Positions 10,295 to 22,294 of a DNA stretch of 64,000 nt are shown here, one piece after another. Source of the stretch: Pseudeuparius sepicola (lineage: Eukaryota > Arthropoda > Insecta > Coleoptera > Anthribidae); the NCBI GenBank assembly GCA_963920635.1, contig OY987299.1, positions 119,785,373 through 119,849,372 on the forward strand, given 5' to 3'. Every line of letters starts with the position of its first letter. Position 1 is the first letter of the stretch. Under the pieces are notes generated by a model. It had not been told where the DNA came from. It worked only from the letters and a program-made list of their open reading frames with translations, and did no database searches. The position numbers and the translations under genes were made by a program.

Positions 10295-11506
10295 CAAGGC
10301 CTACTATAAAGACAGGCCCTGGCGCACAAAAATAACGTGACCATCTTAGTCAGACGTTACATGTCATTTGTCACATAACTGAAAGCGGCAGCTTGGGTTT
10401 TGAGAAGTTTTCAATGTTTAAAGTGTTTTTTAAAACGTCTTAGTTTATATTTTAGAAACAAGTTTGTGTCTAGTGCGCGTGTGTCCTGGCGGAGGGGAAC
10501 CGCGCAGGTGTTATTATGGCCTCTGGGTGTCTGGGTGGGAGTCGTGCCGTCCAAGAGTATTGGTGCCGCTCGCACCGACGCGACGCGACGCGTGAGCGCT
10601 GTAAGGGGAATTCTCCCCCGAACCATAGAATAGGGAACGCGGAATGGACATGGGAGAGTATTGGACAGTGGAGCCTGATTCACAGATAGGGGTGAACTGC
10701 TTACGGGAGATCCGCGAGTTCAGACGGTCCGGGTGGCTGGAAGCCGTTCCCGTTGACCACGTTCGGGTTTGTGTATTTATTGTATTCACCTTGTGCGAAA
10801 TAAATCAGTGTTGTAACGTACTCGAGGATTTTCGTTGTCGACCTACGCCCTGATATGGTCTTTCACGCTGCCGATCAACTGAGACCTCGTCAATATTTAC
10901 AGTATACCTATGAGGTTAGTTTTCATTTTTATTTCGTAAAAAATAACCTAAATAACAAATATTGGGTCTGTTTATATTATATTTATACATATTACAAAAG
11001 CCAGGAAGAAAGTGTCGCCGTAACAAACATTTGTTTTGCCTCGGGATGAAAATTTCCACCAAACATGGATTCGTAAAATCCCAACTGAGATTTAATTTCT
11101 AAAAAACCCTTAAGTATGTGTTGCTAACATTTTCAAGAAAGTGAAACAATAATTAAAGTGGACAAATAATGTGTTGTGGGAGGAAAATACCTATAGAGAA
11201 TATCACCTAAAGGAAGGTGATGTCCCAACAATTTTTGAGAATGTGCCAAAATATTGTGAGTGCAGTGCCGTTTAACTCTCAGCCTAAAACAGCTGAGGCA
11301 GGTTGAAAATTTTGAAAAAACAATTAGAGAAAGCTTGGATGCACAAATCCAATAATGTAATAGATGAAAGAAAACTTGCCAAATTGTTACGAAATTTGTT
11401 TTTTCTACTTATCTCCAAAAATGCCTTTCATTATATAGAACTAAGTTGGTTACGTGACTACGCGATTATGCGTTAGCGCCGTGGCCTGTCTTTATCGTTG
11501 GCCTTG
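10295..11506. mobile_element. 1.2-kb element with 9-bp target duplication (MULE-like), copy 1
   Basis: The ends are inverted repeats: CAAGGCCTACTATAAAGACA on the left and, reversed, CAAGGCCAACGATAAAGACA on the right. The flanks are TGCCAACTC and TGCCAACTT, a 9-bp duplication with one mismatch. A second copy at 56294-57435 has its own different 9-bp duplication, which confirms the ends. Nine-base duplications are typical of Mutator-like elements (hAT and P elements give 8), but no transposase is present, so the superfamily is inferred. Positions 10490-10640 are GC-rich and may be a leader or promoter remnant of a lost gene. Confidence 0.82.
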
Positions 11507-11514
11507 TGCCAACT

Positions 11515-12175
11515 TGGAATTGTGCGACCCTGTGTTTAAAGGTCTGAACTGGCAGGCGCTTTTTGTTGAAACCACATTATTTACATAAAGTGAGGATACA
11601 TATTTTAAAACATATCTGGTAAATATTCTATTAAAAGATTTAAATATATTTCATTCGTCAGAGTACTTTCAAAAAAATGCGGACCAACCAAAGTTTCATT
11701 AATTATTCCACACCATCAACACCAAAATGCCCTTGGTTCTCTATGAGGTGAACTTTATGCGCATTTTCATTGACCCAGTGATTGTTGTTTTTCCTATTTG
11801 GGATGCCATTACTGAGAACTTACTTTCGTCCCTCCATAAAATATGTTTGAAAACTCTATTATCATCTTGCTAGAAATTTGCGCAATGAAATTTAATCTTT
11901 TTTCTACATTAATGAGCTGCAACTGCTGGAAGTAATGTAGCTTGAAGTCGTGGTATTTATTATGCTTTTAAATTGTTTGGATTGTTGAATAAGAAATCCT
12001 TAAATCCTGCGTTCTATCAGTAATTGAATTTTCCGAGTTGTTTTCAAAATAATTTAAGACGATTGCCACATTTTCATTATTTCTCGCTCTCTTCCTCATG
12101 GTTTTTCTAACGTTAAATGCAGCCACATTATTTCTTAATTTATGTTCTAAATTTGAAATATTTTGTAGCTAGGGG
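11515..12175 (-). pseudogene. Decayed IS630/Tc1-mariner-related transposase
   Basis: Reading leftward across several frames gives, in the expected order, RKTMRKRARNNENVAIVLNY (helix-turn-helix leader), ISYSTIQTI, a FYGG-T block where ILWSDE is expected, HWVNENAHKVHLIE, then WCGIINETLVGPHFFESTL and MWFQQKAPA. These match insect IS630-related transposases: YWSxENPH, WCGIxxxxIIGPYFF and MWFQHDGAPAH. Frameshifts and stops separate the blocks, and the first and second catalytic aspartates are lost. The open tract ends at the right edge of the 1.2-kb element (11506), whose insertion may have cut it; I did not find the continuation left of 10295. It cannot encode a working enzyme. Confidence 0.8.
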
Positions 12176-12364
12176 CACATCGTTCTTGATATCGTTGCCG
12201 ATAAATACTGCAGGCCAGCCTAGATTTTTTTGGCTTCCCCATAAATTAATTACATGTCGACTTTTTGTACATGACTAGCCCTTGCACTTAAAAATCTTTC
12301 TGGGTTAATCACATTTACCACTAAGTTGGGAATCAGGATCCTTCGGCACTTAGAAAATACTTCT

Positions 12365-12458
12365 TTTGCTTAACTCCACACACCAAAACTTTGTTACAAC
12401 AAACTCCACACACCAAAACTTTATTCTAACAAAGTTTTGGTGTGTGGAGTTAAGCAAA
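12365..12458. repeat. Hairpin with internal tandem duplication
   Basis: The left arm, TTGCTTAACTCCACACACCA from 12367, pairs with TGGTGTGTGGAGTTAAGCAA ending at 12456. Between the arms the left-arm core CTCCACACACCAAAACTTT is repeated once (12404-12422). The result is a roughly 30-bp near-perfect stem with a duplicated arm. No coding content. Confidence 0.85.
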
Positions 12459-13736
12459 AAAAGCACTTTTCATATATTATTGTTTGACGATTTCAGTGTT
12501 CTACGCCTTGGAAATCTGGCGGAAAATAGAAGGTGTTACCGTTTTTGGGCAAATTATTTTCAAAATTCATACGTAAATCTCTTAAGTTTATGTTTTGCGT
12601 AATATCTTGAGCCAAATTTTCATAACTTTCTACCTTGTTGTTGCTATGGAATTATTTCGTAAATTTGGGCACGTTTGTTTTTTGGTTTTGCAGGACAACT
12701 ACATCAGATGGAAAAACTAACGAGTCCCTTATACACCTATAACCCTATCATCTATCCGATAACAATGAGATTCACTCCAGTTGTTCAACTCGCGTGTGGT
12801 TCCTTTGTTGGTCGTTATTAATGATGGTGGCCGATCGATCGGAAGCTTGCGCGCACATCATCAATTAGTTCGTCTTGTGGCATCATGGGAACGAATTGTA
12901 GGCGTCGAATGTGCCCGACGCGAGCATGCTGTCGAAAAACACTGGTGTAGATTTGGGGGATACGTGAGAGAAGTGGGCCAAGGTGTGAACCTTGAGGTAT
13001 GCTTTGAATACTTTTTTATCTTTGACACGACGATAGTACAGACTAGGGGGCTTACACCGGACCATTTCTGCCAGCTATACAGGGCGATTCACAGGGTGAG
13101 CCAGAACAACTACTATACGTCCCTTATTCCACAACTCGATCTCATTAAATCTTTCAGAAATTACCTTAACTAAGGTTGTTATTCCGAATATATTTTGATT
13201 AAATTAAAAGTTGGTTAGGAACGCGTATACTTTGAGACGCCCATGCGATGGAAATCTCCCAGGGGGCAATCGGTCAGATCGGCTGGTATATCTCGGTTGC
13301 ACGATAGAGATAGATCGGCCAGATAGACGGGTCATGATTGGCATTTTTAATTACAATACCCCCGATTGTTTTTTTTTTTCAAATCGTGCAGGATGCTAAC
13401 GGTTATCATCTTGTGCGGTACTATCTCCCAAAATGCCTAGACGATAATGCATCTCGAGGTATTAGAACCTATGGATCTTTGTTCTATAGGGAATTTTTTT
13501 AACGCATTGTATTGGTACTGGCTTTGATATAAATCAAAATAATGAATCTTCTCGATTCAAGTACGAAATTGGTCATATATTCACAAAATTCAGGATGACC
13601 GAGGTTTTCAAATACTTATAGTTTGTTCGTTATAGTTCGTTAAGCGTCCGCTACTTTCACATGTTTTTTTTATGATTTGTGGAGGAAAAATCGCTCTAAT
13701 TCCCAGGAAATTTTGCACCCTGTTAACCGTTCATAC
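12459..13736. other. No confident gene; one 130-codon open stretch
   Basis: Positions 12781-13173 are open on the plus strand (apparent start TTG) and relatively GC-rich, and they run into CAGGGTGAGCC at about 13094, a mobile-element-type end. The translation has no motif I recognise. It could be a degraded transposase 3' end. The remainder holds only short, AT-rich sequence. Confidence 0.4.
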
Positions 13737-13744
13737 CTTTATAA

Positions 13745-14488
13745 CTTAGACAAGAAAAGAGAGAGGACACCGCGCGAGTTCCTCCCCTGCCGTATATAGG
13801 TTCTGTTACGTCGTTTTGAACGGCGGCCATTTTATATGTGGCAGACAAAGCGAGTACGTTGTGAGATAATTTCGTGAATTTGTGAATTAGAAGCAACAGT
13901 GATTAAGGGGAAAATATACTCTTACGATGGTGAATTGTTCAGCGTTTGGTTGCAAAAGCAGAAGTGGAAAGCAAGAGCCCGGGAGTTCGTTTCACAGGTA
14001 AATATTTAAGAAGCTACATTTGAAAGAAGCTCTACAACTTTATTTTTCTCAATATAACTTCTTCAAATTCCTTCTACCTTTTAGTATGATAAAGTGCACT
14101 GTTTTGTGTTTTGTTTGTAAATAGATCCAATATAATTATTTTTTAATTTCCTTTTTATTGAAATTTTCTTAATTGATTCATAAAATATAGGCTGGTTTCC
14201 ATGGGCGTGCATTATTTATTTTATTTTGATTGTTTCTAAATCGCTACAAATAAATATATTTCAGCACTTGACACTGGCTTAACTTTTGGGAAATAATTAT
14301 CTGCAAATAAATACAATATTTTTTCAAATTACACGTAAGTCAAAATTAACTACCTTTTTAATTTTAATATTTTTGTGATATTGGCTAAGAACGCGTTTCA
14401 TGCTACGCCACTGGCCTGTCGTGCGATGTGGCAGTCGGTAACACGGCCGCGAGCGTTGTTAGGCGTCCTCTCTCTTTCCTTGTCTAAG
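13745..14488. mobile_element. P-element-like mini-transposon carrying a THAP exon
   Basis: The terminal inverted repeats are CTTAGACAAGAAAAGAGAGA (left) and, reversed from the right, CTTAGACAAGGAAAGAGAGA; they continue to 26 bp with two mismatches. Flanks CTTTATAA (13737-13744) and CTTTATAT (14489-14496) form an 8-bp target duplication with one mismatch, as P elements produce. Internally the left third holds a leader and a THAP-domain first exon (13927-13997); no RNase H-like transposase core is seen. This looks like an internal-deletion derivative of a THAP9/P-type transposon. The superfamily is inferred from the 8-bp duplication plus THAP. Confidence 0.8.
13927..13997 (+). CDS. THAP-domain first exon (zinc-binding C2CH start)
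   Basis: An ATG opens MVNCSAFGCKSRSG and continues to SSFHR, just before the splice donor CACAG|gtaaat. M-V-x-C-x(4)-C plus a downstream SFHRFP-type motif is the start of a THAP DNA-binding domain: the first two zinc cysteines are present, while the Cys-His pair would lie on later exons. Exon 1 of THAP genes commonly ends at this point. It sits between P-type inverted repeats, and no later exon is visible before the right end at 14488. It is therefore most likely a relic of a P-type transposase gene. If unspliced, the frame stops at once (TAA). Confidence 0.75.
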
Positions 14489-14772
14489 CTTTATATAAAT
14501 CCATTAAAGTGTCTAGTAAATTTTTTAATCGACTTATCAACCTCTGTTTCTAATAAAATAATTGATAACATAGGCCTATCTAATGAAACAATGTCACATT
14601 TCTCGTGAAAAACGCGTTGTGAAAATCCCCTTTTCAATAAACTGCACACTACACATACACATTTATCGTCTACCGCGATTAATATACGCCCCAGCTCTCT
14701 CGACGTCAAAATTTGAGTCTCATGCTTTCGTGCTTATAGTACAGGGTGTTTTTAACTTACAGGGTGATAAAT

Positions 14773-17161
14773 CCCAAGTAACATTTTAAGTTTTATTATG
14801 GCGTGCAAGATAGCTATAAAACCAATTTTCAAAGGTGCAGATTAAAACTGTTTTGCCTGCAGGATATCCTGAGAGCTACGATAAAACATCTTTAAGTCAA
14901 AACTGGAGAATCTTATAGAAGCTCTAAGCGCTCTAAGAGTAAAATTATAAAACTTCTTTAAGACATACTTGCCTTGGACCGAAATATTTTAACCAACGAC
15001 TTCAAGTTAACTGTAAAACCTGCCTTAAAACATCCATAAAACTTCTATAAGGACAACTACACTTTTCAGTTTTGTTGCAAATTTAGAAAGTATATTTTAT
15101 TTTATAAGATTCCATAAACAAGATTAAATAATATTATATCCGCGTCCGCGTCATACGTCCTTGAGCTAGACATTCCTATATATCTCCAAAGATTCGATAT
15201 GGTTTTATAATATAGGATACCTGCAATTATTGTTACCCCAGAATTTTATTATCACTTTTACGCCTGATCCCCTACTCAAAATAGCAAACGAAGCTCAGTT
15301 TTCTGATAAAGTAGCATAGGGTCGGCCCGGAAAATTGAAGAGCCTAAAAAATCAAAGAAATTTCGCTTTGTGATTTTTTTTCAGAATATTTTAAAAATTC
15401 GAATGGGTCTGATTTTCAGAAATACAGCCTTGTTCTATTAATATTGTTTAAATAAAACGGCTTTTTAAAAAAATAAATTTTTGTACAGAAAATCCATAAT
15501 ATTCAACTTTCCATTTAGCAAATAGTCCAATATGGCAGCCAACATTCATTTCATCTTGGCTTGTCTTGAACAAAAATGGCCACTCCTTCATAAATGTACC
15601 TAATACTTATAAGATCAATTTGCACCTTTCGGGGAGATTTTGCTGTGTACAGTTCACCCTATTTCAGAGCCTTTTGGCTTTACACAAGTACGTCATAAAG
15701 CTACTTAGTTTTATGATGGTTTTTTGATAATTTTGACACTTGCGCGTTTGAGAAACAAGCATTAAGCATTAACCTCAAAGTTTAGAATATATACCACACT
15801 GCAGGAAGTGTTTTTTTCGTGTGCCAAACATAATTGAAGAGGTTATGGGAAGCATCGATAACTATCACAGGCACAAAACTTTAAACCGGGAGTCACAGAT
15901 GGACGATGGTTGAGGGCGCCTATAGGGATGTACACTTATAATTTGGTTTTCCTTCTTCCATTTTCTATGAAATGTCCCACTTATTATTATATTATTGCCA
16001 CGTGAACTTGTATTTTAATAATTAATTTTTCCACGTTTCTGAACAGGCTGCCAATAAGAAGTATGCAAGTTCTTGTTATGAAAATGGTGAAAAGAGGATG
16101 GCATACCTATTGCGCATGTCCAAGTACTGTTTAAATTGAATGTGATTTAATCATTTAAACGAGTTTTTCGATGTAAAGTGTACTTGGACATGCGCAAACG
16201 CGATATGCCATCTTTTCTTGAGCAGTTTCATAACAAGAACTTGCATACTTCTCATTGGCAGTCTGTTCAGAAACGTAGAAAAATTAATTATTAAAAAACA
16301 ATTTCACGTGGCAATAATAGCCCTTTGGACCCACGCTAACGGTACCTATGCCTATAATTTTCCGAGGAATTTTCTATTTTGAAGTTCATTATAAAACACA
16401 TGGCAGCCTGATTAAAATCATATCAAAATGAATATTTTTCGAATATATGAAAACTCATTTTTCCATATGAAGAACCCAGGATGACTCTCTGATTCATACC
16501 TTATTATTGTGAGAATATACGCAACATAATGCCCTATGAAAGGCATACTGAGTAAAATCACGTCCAAAAATCTGTCACTATCTCCCGGTCTAATATATCC
16601 AAAAAAATTAGACAAAGCGCAGACGCAATCTTAAATCCTCCCATGTATGTTTATATTTTTTTACAAATTCTAAAAGTACATTGTTTTAATGAACCGTTAT
16701 AATAATAATGAAGTTCTATCCAGGAAATATAAAGAAAATTTGGATTTATAATAGAATAGTTGCTTTTTTTGAAGGTAAACATAAAACCTTCAACTATTAG
16801 CATTTTTATGTTCTATAAGGGCATTATAAAACCAGTTTTTGATGCTACCATAAAGCCATATTGCACGTATTTCAGACATAATAAAGCTACTTTGAATTGA
16901 AAGCCACTTTAAGGTAAGAAAGTTTTATAAGGACTTTCTAAACCCCATTAACAAAGCATTTACAAAACATTCACTATACGAGTATTGTCTCTTATAAAAT
17001 ATATCTGTAGGACTGCTATAAAACTTAATTATAAAACCGTCATGCCCTAAGTGTGTTTTGCATTTATCCCGGCCTTGTTAAATATCTTTTACTCATCTAA
17101 GTCACATTAAAACTCTTATAAAGCTGTTCAAAAGCGTTTCGAATTTAAAATGTTACTTGGG
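14773..17161. mobile_element. 2.4-kb element with CCCAAGTAACATTTTAA ends and subterminal ATAAAAC motifs
   Basis: Inverted ends CCCAAGTAACATTTTAA and TTAAAATGTTACTTGGG define the element. It sits inside a fold-back whose uninterrupted paralog reads GATAAATGTATAG; the junctions show duplication of AT only. Both subterminal regions (14810-15060 and 16780-17130) are filled with variants of TATAAAAC(C/T)TT in both orientations, which look like transposase-binding repeats. A 2-bp AT duplication is reported for ISL2EU-type elements, but no transposase is present and the assignment is tentative. A 328-bp fold-back is nested at 15991-16318. Confidence 0.72.
15991..16318. mobile_element. 328-bp fold-back MITE
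   Basis: The arms pair across a short centre: ATTGCCACGTGAA, TTCTGAACAG, GAAGTATGCAAGTTCTTGTT and GCGCATGTCCAAGTAC in the left arm recur reversed on the right. The stem is about 150 bp with few mismatches. No clear target duplication. It is nested in the 14773-17161 element. Confidence 0.8.
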
Positions 17162-18092
17162 ATGTATAATTTCAAAAACATCTTTATCGCAATAACTTCT
17201 ACAGAAGTTATGCAATTTAAATCAAATTTGGTAAAGTTCTTTAGTAAATGAAGTGCAACAATTTTGTGAAAAAACAGTTTATTCCCATCGACCAGAGGCG
17301 GAGGGGCGGGGGAGCACAATGGGTTTTATACTCATAATTTTTTTGAGGTTATCTTCTTGGTCCAGGTTCATCATTTTAGTGCATCTTTTTATTTTGCATC
17401 AAAAAGGTACTCTTGTTTCATAACGATAAAATCAACCGTTTGCATTGAAATCGGCAAAGTGTGCCCCAAAACATCCGTTTTACAGATTATTTGTATGTTC
17501 AAAATTAAGAAAAAATGACTAATGGATATTGAGTGAAGTATCATTGGTTTTCCTGAAATATGTATTTCAAAATTTTGTCGAGTTCAATCCGTTCCATTTT
17601 GAAAGCGATAATTTTTTGATACATGCTTCATAGAAATGGTACAACTTTGAAAGCGGTAGTTGAAATTTTTATTTTTCTAATTTTGGAGTTAACAGGCGGT
17701 TTGGGGCACGTTTTGCCTATTTAGTACCCTTTTGTTGCAAAATAAAAAGATGCACTAAAATAATGAACCTGCGAGGCCAAAAAGATAACCTCAAAAAAGT
17801 TATTAGTATAAAACCCATTGTGCTACCCCGCTCCTCCGCCTCTGGTCGATGAGAATAAATTGTTTTTACACAAAACTATTGCACTTCAGTTACTAAATAA
17901 CTGCACCAAGTTTCATTTAAATTGCTACTTGTAGAAGTTATTGCGATAAAAATGTTTTTCAAGCTATATATCTATCACCCTGTAACTTTCTTATCATGCA
18001 TTTTCGGACCCATGTTTATAGGATTTTTTTTGTTCAAAATGTCATTTTCTATCTGTCTCAATACGTTGGCACCATTATTTAGAAACACCCTG

Positions 18093-21000
18093 TATATTTT
18101 TGTTCGTTGAAATGCAAAGTTATTCACTCGTTACATACCGCCCTCTACGGATGATAGCCTCAAGATTAATTTCTTCCTTCATAGTTTCGCTATTGGTCAC
18201 TGGATGCCCCCAACGGGGCTGCTTACAAGCCTATGCCGGAGAACCACAGAGATGATTATGTCTGTGCGGAGGTCACAATGCGATCCTGACGATTCTTTGC
18301 AGAAATGCAAAGACAAATTAATAAAGTTGTTTGGTACAGTTTTCGAGTTAATTCCCAGTCCTCGTAATAGGGGGCAAATGCTAGCGATACCTCGCGTCGC
18401 GAATTATTTGTCAGTCGTATATTGAGAATCTATAAGGAATTTTATACTGGTCACTTTTACATCTGCCCCAGTTTAAAATGTTCCAATACGTCGAAAAACA
18501 AAGTTTCAACAAAAAAGCCCGCGTTGCCTCCTCATCCAAAAAAATACACTTACGCATCTTGCAGTGTTAAGGGGGGGGGCTCGCCATTGTATGTTTGGTT
18601 GCCTGTATCAATGTATTTTTATTTCCAACTAGCTGGAAAAAGTAGCGAATTTCAAAGGATTACAAAAAACACGGGTATTTTTAAAATATCCATAGATACT
18701 AATGACACTAGTTTAAAAGTTATGGGCGAGATTTTTTTTTGAATTTCAAACTTTATGCCGGCATAAATTCGTCTATTTTGTCACTTGAGCCGGAATTTTA
18801 CCTTCGTTAAGATTGGCATAGGTTTCGGAATATGCTCTGAACGAAAACACGGTAATAAACATTGTAATTATCCAGTCTTGTTGTAAATAAAAAACATAGG
18901 CAAAATACCCCTTAAATTATGCAGCGGGAATGCAAAAGTGTGGCTATTATTTATCAGATGGCGCGAAAAACAGACGATCGATGAACGGTTGACGCTGTTG
19001 TTACAGGCCCAGTTTAATAATTACATATATTATGTTCATATGATCATTTTTACGTTTTGGCGATATAATATTTAATCAACTAAGCTGTCTGATTACTTTT
19101 TTATGTTTTTGTATTACTTCCATATTATTATATACTATGAATTGCGAATTTTTATTATTAAAATAATATAAAACTTCAAAAGGTATATTCGGGAGACCCT
19201 CGTAGCTCAAAGATTGATGTGATTTTAACCCCTCTCTTTTTAGCAATGGCTCATTGATTTTTAGCTTGAAAGGTACACGGCGGCACTAAAAACTGCTTTA
19301 GTTGACTTTGCATTATTTATACGTGTGGGTTGGGTACTGTTATGTTATTCTTAGAGTTATGTCGCCGTTATATATTTTTCGTGAGGAAAACACAATCGTT
19401 AGCATATAAACTGACATTAGGGGAGGATTCATGTCTATGTCTCTATATGTATAGGTATGTCGAAAATTATCTATACCGGGTGTTCCATTTTAATAAATGC
19501 AGCTATTATAAATATCTCAAAAACGAAAATCACATAAAAGTTGAAGCATATTATGAGGTGCAATGTAAGACGCACGTTTTCACTTGTAGGCAGACGACGT
19601 TTTCAAGGTCACTTGAATGTCTACTGTGTTTTTTACTGTTAAAGGCATATCTTTAGTTAAAGAATGTGATTCGGCACGTTTTCTGTAGGTATAGTATTGC
19701 TGGCTTAAAAGTTCTACAAAATTATGTTTAGTTTTTTCAATGAAATGAAACATGGTCTTTTACGTGTACATAAGGTGTTTCTTCGTTTGCATTAACACTA
19801 AATCCAAACACACATTTTAAGTAACGCAATAATTAAGATAAATACATGACTCGAAAATAAAAAATGAAAAAAGAAAACGATATATTGATGGGAAAGAACA
19901 TCTTCTGTACATATAAATAACTATGAAAAAATATAGAAAAATAAAGGAGCGTAAATATTCATATTATTATTTTGTGTTTAACAATTCACAGTTTCAATTC
20001 AAAAAAAGGTGGTCGGTCCGCCTGCCTCCCCCTAGACCCCTGGTTCCGACCAACGACCTTGCCGGGCAACAAAACAACTTATAAGGAACGGAAACTTATT
20101 TTAGCAAGGCGAAACATTACTTTTTATTCTCGCTCTGTACCAATGGCCGCTCTCCAACTCCAGCGCCATCTTACAGACACTTGCGCAATTTTTGCACTCC
20201 AGTACCCAATTTCTGTTTTAGCAACATTTATCCTAGTTAGGAACACAGTCAAATGAAGGTCGTCGCGAGGTGATGACGTTTTATTTCCGTCCTTAATAAC
20301 TATTTTTCTAGCCCACCCTTCACCTTTTAGTATAAGAGGGAAAGTTAGTTCGGCGACTTTCCTTTGTCATTATATTTTCTGGACTAGTCGAACGAATAAC
20401 TCACTAATTATCGTTATCTGAAAAGTCGTAAAACAAAAAAAAATGTACGGACGGACATCCCAACTGCGTAGGAGTTCCGAAGTTTATCGGTGCCCGTATA
20501 GGAATGCAGCTCTGATTTTATTACGTCGTCATGCGAAAGCAAACATTTACCTGAGCGTTCGACTTCGACGCCAAAACAAACACACGGCCTTTCGGGCCGG
20601 GACAAAGGCGTACGACTTTATTGAGAAACGGGGTGGGGATCAAATGCGTTTTACCGATGTGCCGCGGGGTCCCTGTTGACAGTAGGAATTAGTGGAAGCG
20701 TAAAACCCCTCGAAGCCGCCCAGGTTTGCCTTAGATAAAATTGCATTCTATAAAAAATTAACGCTTTTAGGGATTTTTCTGGGCTGTTTGGTGTTTTACG
20801 AGATAACAGGTTGTTGTGAATCGCAGTTAGCGGACCAACACGATATACGTCTCTCTGGTTTGGTCGATCAATATTGGCAATGGAACTTTATTCGAGATCA
20901 GGAAGAACGCTCTGTGAAAACTTTTTGCGAGGGTGGTGCCACTCTCGGCATTTTTTAACAAGGGCGTTACACAGAGGAGGTCAATCTGTTAACAGCAAAT

Positions 21001-21449
21001 TCTTTCCACTTCAAAATACCTACAAGGTGTTAAAATAAACATTTATAAAACTAAATTTATTAATTATTAGTTCTGTTTCTTAAGATATTTAGTTAAAATT
21101 GTGCATTGAATTCTCCTTTACATAAAAACATTCTTATTTCAGTTTTAGTAAACAAATTCTAAGAACGAACGGAGCAAAAAAGGGTGATAGAAACGGTGTC
21201 AATATGACCTAACTGATATAGGCCTTCTTCACGTAGTTAAAGTTAGATAATTTTCATGGTTAAATAGATAGAATCTATTCAGTACTATAGACCGATTTTT
21301 TACGTCCTGATTTGTTCTGTTGTCAGAATTATGATTGATATTTCCAATATTAAAGCCAGATGCTTGTTATCCATTCAAAATTTTACAACTTTTACAAGTT
21401 CGCATTCATTCAGAGTAAATAACATAACAGTAAAATACTTTTTCTTGAA
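18093..21449. other. No recognised gene
   Basis: Mostly AT-rich. Positions 18620-18720 resemble 58875-58975 (TAGCTGGAAAA..., CATAGATA, CTAATGACACTA), a dispersed repeat. Positions 20000-20700 are more GC-rich with a TATAAGAGGGAAAGTTAG context near 20330, which could be a promoter or LTR-like fragment, but no direct repeat pair was found. Open stretches in this region have no motif I recognise. Confidence 0.4.
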
Positions 21450-22040
21450 ATAGGCAGTGATAAGTGTCTCCAAATCGTCATTAATGACTCAGAAATCGGC
21501 ACTGAAGTAGCCCTTTATTGATCGATTTTTTCAATAAGTAGGCCTTGAGGAGATGTAAACATCAAACGTCAGACGCGGAGCCATCGCCCGCCAAAAGTGA
21601 ACAAATATTCAAAACCTGGCCAATAAAGGCCCATTTAACTTTTCGTACACATTGCGAAATTGTTACTTATAGCAGCGCAACCTTTCAATATCAATATTTT
21701 AGTAGGTTTTAATATCAATATATTTTTCATGGAGGCTGCAAAACAGGCAGCAATTTGAAGTTTCTGTTGGGAAGCGCCGTGCCTCGTCATACTTGATCTA
21801 GGTAGAGCGAACGTCAAAGTCAAGAAAGGCCGCGCGCAGTTGGTTCATGGACGGGTGATCCCTTATAATTATTTTTTTGCCTAATAAAACATTTTTTCCG
21901 ATTTAAAAAAGTAATATGTAGGTACCTCGGCACTGAAGTTCTTTTTATGGCTCGTGGTTTATTTGCCTCAGCCAGAGGCCTCGGCAACTAAATTCCACAT
22001 GAGTCATAAAAAGTTGAACTTCAGCGCCTACCTTAGTACA
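21450..22040 (+). mobile_element. 5S-like composite repeat, copy A
   Basis: It shares order and sequence with copies at 23621-24240 (inverted) and 33955-34555: a leader with AAACGTCAGACGCG and GCCAATAAAGGCCCAT, then a 5S-rRNA-like segment (21773-21863), a T-rich stretch, and a 118-bp palindromic tail (21922-22040). The 5S-like part in this copy is somewhat eroded (CAAGAAAGGCC). There is no open frame. It is inferred to be a 5S-derived SINE or a composite containing one. Confidence 0.65.
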
Positions 22041-22294
22041 TAAATAAATATTAACTGAATTGTTATTTGTTAATTAATACACCATTTTTACCACGTTTTT
22101 ATTTACTCGCTGTCTAGTCCTCCTTTTTGTCTGTTCGTCAAATTTTGCACTAGCTTTTAAAATAATTCTCCGATGAGATAGAAACTCAGAACTGGATGAC
22201 AATCCAATATTAACTCACTATTATATACATAATATTGTTATTATGCAATTTGTAATAATAAAAATATTAAATTAAATAAAAACATTTGTCTATA

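Larger units (their letters stand above)
14742..18092. mobile_element. Fold-back CAGGGTG element, copy 2, split by a 2.4-kb insertion
   Basis: The left end CAGGGTGTTTTTAACTTACA and right end GTTGGCACCATTATTTAGAA...CACCCTG are each flanked by TA. Sequence from 17162 onward matches the copy at 3521-4588, e.g. the blocks around TTCATAACGATAAAATCAAC. The left arm is interrupted after GGGTGATAAAT (14772) by the 14773-17161 insertion and resumes at ATGTATAATTTC, so the site can be compared with the uninterrupted copy at about 3627. Confidence 0.8.

Noticed and set aside
10400..10853. Overlapping open frames on both strands in the GC-rich part of the 1.2-kb element
   Set aside because: Absence of stops follows from base composition; the second copy breaks the frames with deletions.
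12781..13173. 130-codon plus-strand frame
   Set aside because: No recognised domain, non-ATG start, and a mobile-element-type end at its 3' side; kept only as an unclassified stretch.
20000..20700. LTR-like promoter region
   Set aside because: No matching direct repeat, primer-binding site or polyprotein in the window.
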